DNA from: Pseudomonadota bacterium
GTDB taxonomy: Bacteria; Pseudomonadota; Alphaproteobacteria; Sphingomonadales; Sphingomonadaceae
Direction: 5' to 3'
NCBI GenBank assembly: GCA_018240895.1
Contig: JAFEEX010000001.1
Coordinates: 33,210 to 97,209, forward strand
Length of the DNA: 64,000 nucleotides
Under the pieces are notes generated by a model. That model was not told the DNA's origin and searched no databases. It worked only from the letters and a program-made list of their open reading frames with translations. Each line of letters opens with the position of its first letter. Positions within the stretch are counted from its first letter, which is position 1. A program made the translations under genes and the position numbers. Of this stretch, positions 59,048-64,000 are shown in pieces.

Positions 59048-60009
59048 GGTTCGATCTCCGAAAGTTGGGGATAGGTTGCAACCAGTTGCGCCCGTAGCGC
59101 TTCAGCGGGGATCCGAAGCGGATCATCCGCTCGCCCAGCAACCCGGCAAAGGGCGGCGAAGCCTTCGGCGGTATCGAGCGCCAGGCATTCACGCAGCACC
59201 TGCCAGCGCATCGCGGGACTTGCGTGTTCTTCAACCATAGCCGCCAGCAGCGGTGCGGCATCGCGCCGGCCCATGCGCGCCAACAGCGACGCGGCAAGTT
59301 CATGCTGACTGTCTGAAGACCTGGCAGCTGCTTGCTGCAACAAGGCACCGTCCTTCAACGCATATTCACACGCTGTCGCACAATCACCGCTGTCACGCTG
59401 CAACTTAATCAAAACATGGGTTGCCGGAACCCTAAGATAAATCTGCGCCTCATGCGAGCCGATCCGGTGCGCCAAGGCACCTGGCGCAACCCAGCATGAC
59501 TCTCGCACCAGCTCTGCGCGGTCAGAAAGCCGGGCTGCTACTCTGACCCGATCAACCTGGGCGGTCCCGGCCAGCACATGTTCCCAGGTCTCGCAAGGAT
59601 TGAAGCAGACGCTGTGAGGATGGGGGCGGCGATCAAGCCCAGCCCCGTCAATCGCCAGCAGCGTCAGCGCTGTCGTGTCCCGCTGCAAGATAGTCAGAGT
59701 AGTCAGGACACTGTCGGTGCTGTGCCGCAGAGGAGACTGCGCCAACGGATCGCGCGCCAGTTCTACCAGGAGCGGACCAATCAAGTCTGCTGAAAAGCGC
59801 GTTGCAAAATCGCCCGGTTCGAACAGCGCCGAAAGATAGGGCAGATCACCTAGATCAGCTCCGTTGTGAAGCTTGGTCAACTCTTGATGGGCGGTGCGGC
59901 CCGACGCACCACTGCGCCACCGCTCCACGGCCTTGCCCATCCGGTCCGGCAAGTGGCGCTGCGCGTTGCCGTTGCCGCGCAGCGCCGTCAATTCTGGGCG
60001 AACCAGCAT
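59035..60009 (-). CDS. Protein B of the same operon (putative paralogue of A)
   Basis: A 324-residue soluble protein of unknown family. A central segment (about 130-205, SVCFNPCETWEHVLAGTA to HRIGSHEAQIYLRVPATHVLIKLQR) aligns by eye with the cupin-like part of protein A but lacks the H-D-H pair. A C-terminal helical region (about 235-315) resembles the end of A (H-A/P-S...R...L-A). Its seven cysteines are conspicuous. GAAGG precedes ATG 60009. It starts 15 bp after the peptide gene. A catalytic/non-catalytic pair is a possible reading. Confidence 0.7.
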   Translation of the reverse strand: MLVRPELTALRGNGNAQRHLPDRMGKAVERWRSGASGRTAHQELTKLHNGADLGDLPYLSALFEPGDFATRFSADLIGPLLVELARDPLAQSPLRHSTDSVLTTLTILQRDTTALTLLAIDGAGLDRRPHPHSVCFNPCETWEHVLAGTAQVDRVRVAARLSDRAELVRESCWVAPGALAHRIGSHEAQIYLRVPATHVLIKLQRDSGDCATACEYALKDGALLQQAAARSSDSQHELAASLLARMGRRDAAPLLAAMVEEHASPAMRWQVLRECLALDTAEGFAALCRVAGRADDPLRIPAEALRAQLVATYPQLSEIEPCRA

Positions 60010-60024
60010 CCCGCCTTCGCTCGC

Positions 60025-60177
60025 TTACGGATTCATTACGCTATAAACAAACACCATCACCGCGATCACCGAATTGTCGGTGGCAGTGGCCTGGGCCGGC
60101 GTGGCCAGGCTGCCGAATATGCCAGTAAGCGTGTTCAGGTCAGGCAGCGACGCCAGTTCGATAATCGGAAGATGCAT
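60025..60177 (-). CDS. 50-residue peptide, first gene of the three-gene unit
   Basis: A small peptide beginning MHLPIIELASLPDLNTLTG, with strong AAGGAG 7 nt upstream of the ATG. The N-terminal half is amphipathic (ELASLPDLNTLTGIFGSL). A small, Ala/Thr-rich middle (ATPAQATATDNS) leads into a hydrophobic stretch, VIAVMVFVYSV (about 37-47), and it ends MNP. There is no cysteine and no known leader motif. Its size, position ahead of two larger genes and strong ribosome binding site are those of a RiPP precursor or small membrane peptide, but no maturation enzyme is recognisable. Confidence 0.65.
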   Translation of the reverse strand: MHLPIIELASLPDLNTLTGIFGSLATPAQATATDNSVIAVMVFVYSVMNP

Positions 60178-60259
60178 GGTGATCTCCTTGTTTGGCGCAA
60201 GACCCCTTGTCCTGCCCTTCCAGTCTTCGCGGCACACCCGTCCAAGCGGAAATTAAAAC

Positions 60260-60265
60260 ATTGTA
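60260..60265 (-). promoter_or_regulatory. -10-like TACAAT for the peptide operon
   Basis: On the reverse strand TACAAT lies in an AT-rich island (60250-60266) inside the 119-bp gap divergent from the thioesterase gene. It would give a leader of roughly 75 nt. No good -35 is seen. Confidence 0.4.
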
Positions 60266-60296
60266 ATCGCCACCCGCTGCCCGCAGAGGAGGCGGC

Positions 60297-60773
60297 ATGA
60301 CCACGCCGAAGGACCCGACCAGCCTTTACGAAACGCCGCCGGAATTTGTTTTCGATCCGGCCCGGGCCGCGTCGATGATGACCCGCCATGGCCACGGCGG
60401 ATGGCTGGGGCTGACCTATCGTGGCCACGGAGAGGGATGGTTCGAACTGGAACTGCCCTGGCGTGAGGAACTGGTCGGCATGGCCGAAACCGGGGTGCTG
60501 GCATCAGGGCCGATCATCAGCTTGATGGACAACGCCACGTCGATGGCGGTCTGGACCCGCACTGGCCGGTTCGTTCCCCATGCCACACTGGACCTGCGGG
60601 TTGACTATATGCGCGCGGCGGTGCCCGGACAGGCCCTGATCGGCCACGGCGAATGCTACAAGCTGACCCGGACAATCGCCTTCATTCGCGGTGTCGCGCA
60701 TGATGGCGATGCCGATGATCCGGTGGCTCACGTCATCGGCACTTTCATGGCGACCCACGGAGCCTATCTGTGA
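60297..60773 (+). CDS. Hotdog-fold (PaaI/YigI-type) thioesterase 1
   Basis: A 158-residue hotdog-fold acyl-CoA thioesterase-like protein. The central helix region GPIISLMDNATSMAVWTR contains the catalytic Asp of PaaI-type enzymes (D in MDNA). VPHATLDLRVDYMRAAVPG is the beta-strand that follows. GAGGAGG upstream of ATG 60297 is the ribosome binding site. Paired with a second thioesterase overlapping at its end; acyl substrate unknown. Confidence 0.88.
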   Translation: MTTPKDPTSLYETPPEFVFDPARAASMMTRHGHGGWLGLTYRGHGEGWFELELPWREELVGMAETGVLASGPIISLMDNATSMAVWTRTGRFVPHATLDLRVDYMRAAVPGQALIGHGECYKLTRTIAFIRGVAHDGDADDPVAHVIGTFMATHGAYL

Positions 60774-61168
60774 ACGATCTGGCCCTGCCCCCCTATGCCG
60801 ATGCGTTGGGCATCGCGGTTGACCGGGATGAAGACGGCAATCCGGTGATGTTTGTCGATTTCTCACCCCGAATCCTGGGCCGCCCGGGATTTCTCCACGG
60901 CGGCGCGCTGAGCGGCCTGATGGAAATGGCCGGCTTTGCGGCGCTGCGAGCCGAACTGGCCCGCCGGGGTGAGGCGGGGAAGATCAAGCCGGTCAATATC
61001 CAGGTGGAATTCATGCGCGGCGGCACCGAACAGCGCACCTTCGCGATGGGCAGGGTAACGCGCGCCGGACGCCGGGTGGCGCTGGTCAATGTCGAGGCCT
61101 GGCAGGATGACCGCGCCAGGCCGATCGCGCTGGCGCAAATGAAGTTTCTGCTCAACCCCGCCGGATGA
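60770..61168 (+). CDS. Hotdog-fold (PaaI-type) thioesterase 2
   Basis: A 132-residue PaaI-like thioesterase. It has the landmark H-G-G-A-L in FLHGGALSGLMEMAGFAAL and the VNIQVEFMRGG strand. The start is GTG 60770, overlapping the TGA of thioesterase 1 (GTGA), so the two are coupled, perhaps as a heteromer. Its end overlaps cysG on the opposite strand by 17 bp. Confidence 0.88.
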   Translation: MNDLALPPYADALGIAVDRDEDGNPVMFVDFSPRILGRPGFLHGGALSGLMEMAGFAALRAELARRGEAGKIKPVNIQVEFMRGGTEQRTFAMGRVTRAGRRVALVNVEAWQDDRARPIALAQMKFLLNPAG

Positions 61169-61913
61169 TCACGACCATCCCTGGGGGTGGCTCCACGCCC
61201 TGCCCCGGCGCAAACGACCGGCGCACCGCATCGGCCCGGGCGCGATTGAGGATCGCAGGTGAAACGCGCGGATCGTGCAGCACAAGGTCAGCCATGCCCA
61301 GCCAGTGTGCCTGACGCAGCGTCAGGTCATCAGGGTCATCGCTGGACAGGATAATTTCATTGACTTGTGAAGGGGTTGAATTGCCCTGTTCAAGCCAATT
61401 CCCGATCTTGTCAGCCGACTGTTCGTGCATCGGATCAAGCGCTGCCCCCTCGGCCAGCGCCGCGTCAAGCACGCGCCGCCGCTCCGCCGGATCGGGCCAG
61501 CGCTGCCGCATTCGGTCACGCGCGCTGGCCAGACCGGCGGCGAGCGCGCCCAGAGAGGTGGGCAGCAGCGTTTCAAGCCGCAGCCGCAGCGCCTTGGCCA
61601 GGCCGGCGGAAGCACCGCCCGTCCCCACGGCGATCAACACCGGATCACGGTCCAGAATGCTCGGCACGGTGAAATCGCACAGATCCGGGCGATCCGTGAC
61701 ATTGACAAGCACCCCCCGCGCCTTGAGCGCGGCGGCGACCTCTTCCGGATTTTCCAGCGCAACGAAAGCCAGCCGTGCGGCGCCATCATCCATAGCGACC
61801 ACCCGCGCTCCGGCCCGCTCAACCAATCGCCGTTTGGCCTCTGCCGCTTCGCCCGCGCCCAGCACGATCACCGGCTGGCCAGCGATGCGATGGAACAGGG
61901 GAAGGCTGTGCAT
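61152..61913 (-). CDS. cysG: Precorrin-2 dehydrogenase/sirohydrochlorin ferrochelatase (CysG N-terminal part) with truncated SUMT end
   Basis: A 253-residue protein. Residues about 1-110 are an NAD-binding Rossmann domain (VIVLGAGEAAEAKRRLVERAGARV), which oxidises precorrin-2. The dimerisation and ferrochelatase part runs from about 110 to 175. The tail (about 185-245: VNEIILSSDDPDDLTLRQAHWLGMADLVLHDPRVSP) is recognisable as the start of a uroporphyrinogen methyltransferase (SUMT) domain, cut short. So siroheme synthesis requires a separate cobA-type methyltransferase elsewhere. Confidence 0.87.
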   Translation of the reverse strand: MHSLPLFHRIAGQPVIVLGAGEAAEAKRRLVERAGARVVAMDDGAARLAFVALENPEEVAAALKARGVLVNVTDRPDLCDFTVPSILDRDPVLIAVGTGGASAGLAKALRLRLETLLPTSLGALAAGLASARDRMRQRWPDPAERRRVLDAALAEGAALDPMHEQSADKIGNWLEQGNSTPSQVNEIILSSDDPDDLTLRQAHWLGMADLVLHDPRVSPAILNRARADAVRRSFAPGQGVEPPPGMVVIIRRG

Positions 61914-61918
61914 TGACC

Positions 61919-63184
61919 CTAGTCCTTGAGAAAGTCCGGCACCCGCTCCGCCGCGGTGATCGCTTCTGGCAGGATCCGGTCGGCCACAACGGCGTACTTG
62001 TCGCCATCGACCATCACTTCCGCCACAAAGCCGCGGCTGTTGTAGCTGGACGCCATGGTTGCGCCATAGGCCCCGGCGGTACGGAACACCGCCAGATCGC
62101 CCGCCTCGATCGCGTCAATCTCGCGGTCCATCGCGAAGGTATCACCGGTTTCGCAGATTGGGCCGACGATATGCGCCGTCATCCGCTGACCATTGGGCTT
62201 CACCGCATCGAAATCATGCCACGATCCGTACATCGCCGGGCGCGCAAGATCGTTCATCGCTGCATCGACCACCACGAACGGCGTGCGGTTGGAACTGCGC
62301 TTGACCCGAATGGCCCGGGTCAGCAGCACCCCGGCGTTGCCGGTGATGACCCGCCCCGGTTCGAACATCAGCGTCACGTCCCAATCCGCGGTTACCCGCG
62401 CAATCATCGCGGCATATTGCGCCGGTGAGGGAAATACCTCGCCCGCGCGATAGGGCACGCCCAGACCGCCGCCAAGGTCAGCATGAGTCACGGCATTGCC
62501 GCCCGAACGGATCTCCGCGATCAGATCGCCCAGCTTGACGAAGGCATCTTCCAGCGGTTGCAGATCGGAAAGCTGACTGCCGATGTGAACCGCCACCCCG
62601 CGCATATCCAGCCCCGGCAGCGCCGCAAGCCGTGCATAGATGGACGCGGCCTGATCGATCGGTACGCCGAACTTGTTCTCTGCCTTGCCCGTAGAAATCT
62701 TGGCGTGGGTGCGGGCATCGACATCGGGATTGACCCGCAAGGCGCAAGGCGCGCTCAGACCGCGTGCCGCCGCCAGGGCAGCAAGCTCAACCCCCTCTTC
62801 CTCGCTTTCAAGATTGAACTGGCCAATCCCGGCCTCAAGCCCCTGGATCATCTCGCGCTGCTGCTTGCCGACGCCGGAAAAGACCACGTCGCGTGCCGGC
62901 ATTCCCGCGGCAAGCGCGCGGGCCAGTTCTCCGCCCGAGACGACATCGGCCCCCAGCCCTTCGCGCTGCATGACGTTCAGCACGGCCAGGTTGGGATTGG
63001 CCTTGATCGCAAAGGCAATGTGGACGCGCGGCAGAATAGCCAGCGCTTCACGAAAAACGCGCGCATGGCGTTCCAGCGTGGCGCGCGAATAGACATAGAC
63101 CGGCGTACCCACTTCCCGGGCAATCACGCTCAGCGGCACATCCTCGGCGCAAAGCACGCCGTCGCGATATTCAAAATGATCCAT
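61919..63184 (-). CDS. lysA: Diaminopimelate decarboxylase
   Basis: A 421-residue fold-type III PLP enzyme making L-lysine from meso-DAP. It has the PLP Lys in HIAFAIKANPNLAVL, the glycine-rich GGGLGVPY loop, FEPGRVITGNAG and C-E-T-G-D containing the substrate-binding Cys from the partner subunit. Y in AGAYGATMASSYNSR completes the site. Preceded by the LptM-like lipoprotein gene (14 bp), the standard argH-lptM-lysA order. Confidence 0.97.
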   Translation of the reverse strand: MDHFEYRDGVLCAEDVPLSVIAREVGTPVYVYSRATLERHARVFREALAILPRVHIAFAIKANPNLAVLNVMQREGLGADVVSGGELARALAAGMPARDVVFSGVGKQQREMIQGLEAGIGQFNLESEEEGVELAALAAARGLSAPCALRVNPDVDARTHAKISTGKAENKFGVPIDQAASIYARLAALPGLDMRGVAVHIGSQLSDLQPLEDAFVKLGDLIAEIRSGGNAVTHADLGGGLGVPYRAGEVFPSPAQYAAMIARVTADWDVTLMFEPGRVITGNAGVLLTRAIRVKRSSNRTPFVVVDAAMNDLARPAMYGSWHDFDAVKPNGQRMTAHIVGPICETGDTFAMDREIDAIEAGDLAVFRTAGAYGATMASSYNSRGFVAEVMVDGDKYAVVADRILPEAITAAERVPDFLKD

Positions 63185-63198
63185 TGGTTCAGGCTCTT

Positions 63199-63447
63199 TT
63201 ACTTGTCAGACGATGGTGGCAGGTCGAACGGGTCTTCGGTCCGGTCCTCGGACCGTTTTCGAAGCTCGACACTGCGTTCCGGCGCAGCCTGCTGGGTCGG
63301 TTTCAGAAGTGTTTCCGCATCCTGCCGGTTTTCGCTGCCATAGGCCGCAACCGGCAGCGCCTTGCCCGCCGCCGGCTTCAACGGCGCGGTGTCTCCGCAC
63401 GCGGCGAGTGACAGCGCCAGGGAAATGACGGCGGCGAAACGTATCAC
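63199..63447 (-). CDS. lptM: Small LptM (YifL)-like lipoprotein
   Basis: An 82-residue lipoprotein. The signal ends LSLAAC and the Cys is followed by G-D-x-A-P-L-K-P, the C-G-x-x-x-P-L-x-x-P pattern typical of LptM, which helps LptD oxidise and fold. The rest is charged and disordered. GTG 63447 has GGAG about 8 nt upstream. Location between argH and lysA is where LptM-like genes lie in proteobacteria. Confidence 0.8.
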   Translation of the reverse strand: MIRFAAVISLALSLAACGDTAPLKPAAGKALPVAAYGSENRQDAETLLKPTQQAAPERSVELRKRSEDRTEDPFDLPPSSDK

Positions 63448-63451
63448 AAGA

Positions 63452-64000
63452 TCACTCCAGACCAAGCGCTTGGCGCGCTTCCAGGATTCTGGCCCTTACC
63501 TGTTCCGGCGCGGTTCCGCCATAGCTGGCGCGCGCGGCGACCGACGCCTCTACTGACAAGGCGGCAAAGACCCGCGCATCAATCCGCGCATCGATTGCCT
63601 GCAGATCGGCCAGCGGCAACTGGTCAAGCGCAATGCCCCGGCTTTCCGCCAGTTTGACCGCTGCCCCGGTTATGTGGTGGGCTTCGCGGAACGGAATATC
63701 CGCCTGCCGCACCAGCCAGTCGGCCAGGTCGGTCGCCGTGGCATAGCCCAGCTCGGCCGCGGCGCGCATCCGATCGGTGCGGAACCGCGCCCCTTCCACC
63801 ATCCCGGTCATCGCCGCCAGGCACAGGGTCAGCAGCCCGGCTGCCTCAAACACCGGCGGCTTGTCATCCTGCATATCCTTTGAATAGGCCAGCGGCAGCC
63901 CTTTCATGGTCATCATCAGGCTGGTCAGGCATCCGGCGATCCGCCCGGCATGGCCGCGCACCAGTTCCGCCGCGTCGGGGTTCTTCTTCTGCGGCATGAT
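63452..64000 (-). CDS. argH: Argininosuccinate lyase, 3' part (truncated by the window edge)
   Basis: The last 182 or so residues of ArgH, starting within the fumarase-superfamily signature M-P-Q-K-K-N-P-D at the window edge; the N-terminus lies beyond 64000. The C-terminal helical domain contains [19 protein letters not shown] and [16 protein letters not shown]. This enzyme splits argininosuccinate to arginine and fumarate. Confidence 0.95.
   Translation of the reverse strand: MMPQKKNPDAAELVRGHAGRIAGCLTSLMMTMKGLPLAYSKDMQDDKPPVFEAAGLLTLCLAAMTGMVEGARFRTDRMRAAAELGYATATDLADWLVRQADIPFREAHHITGAAVKLAESRGIALDQLPLADLQAIDARIDARVFAALSVEASVAARASYGGTAPEQVRARILEARQALGLE

Noticed and set aside
58133-60177. 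Naming the peptide unit a lasso-peptide or known RiPP cluster
   Set aside because: No lasso cyclase or protease (B/C proteins), no radical SAM, no YcaO, no lanthionine synthetase and no cysteine in the peptide.

Overview
The window is 64 kb of GC-rich, densely packed chromosomal DNA (about two-thirds G+C in the sampled genes). Gene content and order point to an alphaproteobacterium of the order Sphingomonadales (Novosphingobium/Sphingomonas/Erythrobacter type). The pointers are the phoH-ybeY-corC block, a GTGA-coupled dciA (DUF721) followed by DsbA-like genes and smc, a caa3/aa3 cox cluster with DUF983 and surf1 leading into thrC, DUF1489, a DUF3089 lipase-like gene before ruvX, and REP-like palindromes typical of that group. 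The genus cannot be fixed from the sequence alone. No rRNA, tRNA, CRISPR array, prophage or intact insertion sequence was seen.

Layout. (1) 0-8 kb, mostly forward: phoH, ybeY, corC, a LysR regulator, a periplasmic cyclophilin, ppiB (reverse), mgtE, DUF1489 and a TauE/SafE exporter. (2) 7.9-11.9 kb, reverse: a tightly overlapping operon mutY - beta-lactamase-fold hydrolase - nudC - frnE-like DsbA. (3) 11.9-19 kb, forward: dciA, three consecutive DsbA-like thiol proteins, smc and an AT-rich orphan. (4) 19-34 kb: soxR with a SoxR box and a VOC gene, ubiA, rsmE, gshA, an ICMT-like membrane methyltransferase, bamB plus a TPR protein, a glycosyltransferase/hydrolase pair, selO, an AstD-like dehydrogenase, a lipoprotein with a structured RNA upstream, and a RarD-like transporter. 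(5) 34-43.6 kb: pyrC/ygfZ, a TetR/PF10118 divergent pair, a GNAT, rpmA/rplU, and a molybdopterin/folate operon (RNA methyltransferase, folB, Rossmann protein, moaA, moaD, moaE). (6) 43.7-53.5 kb, reverse: the cytochrome c oxidase operon ctaC-ctaD-[epimerase-epoxide hydrolase]-ctaB-small TM protein-ctaG-ctaE-DUF983-surf1, followed by thrC. (7) 53.7-58.1 kb, forward: pyrE, pdxJ, acpS, lepB, DUF3089, ruvX. (8) 58.1-60.2 kb, reverse: an unrecognised three-gene unit encoding a 50-residue peptide and two apparently paralogous proteins. (9) 60.3-64 kb: two hotdog thioesterases, a CysG N-terminal protein, lysA, a small LptM-like lipoprotein and the 3' part of argH.

Most of the window is housekeeping: translation and RNA quality control, pyrimidine, pyridoxal, lysine, arginine and threonine synthesis, respiratory oxidase biogenesis, envelope assembly and thiol/oxidative-stress functions. 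The most unusual parts are the peptide plus paralogue-pair operon at 58.1-60.2 kb, a repeated promoter geometry (a TAnnnn -10 box exactly 6-8 nt from the start codon, implying leaderless mRNAs) at nine genes, a three-hairpin RNA candidate at 33.5 kb, the DsbA triplet beside smc, and a two-gene insertion in the cox operon.

Every statement is from reading the sequence. Family names come from motif recognition, not from a database search.
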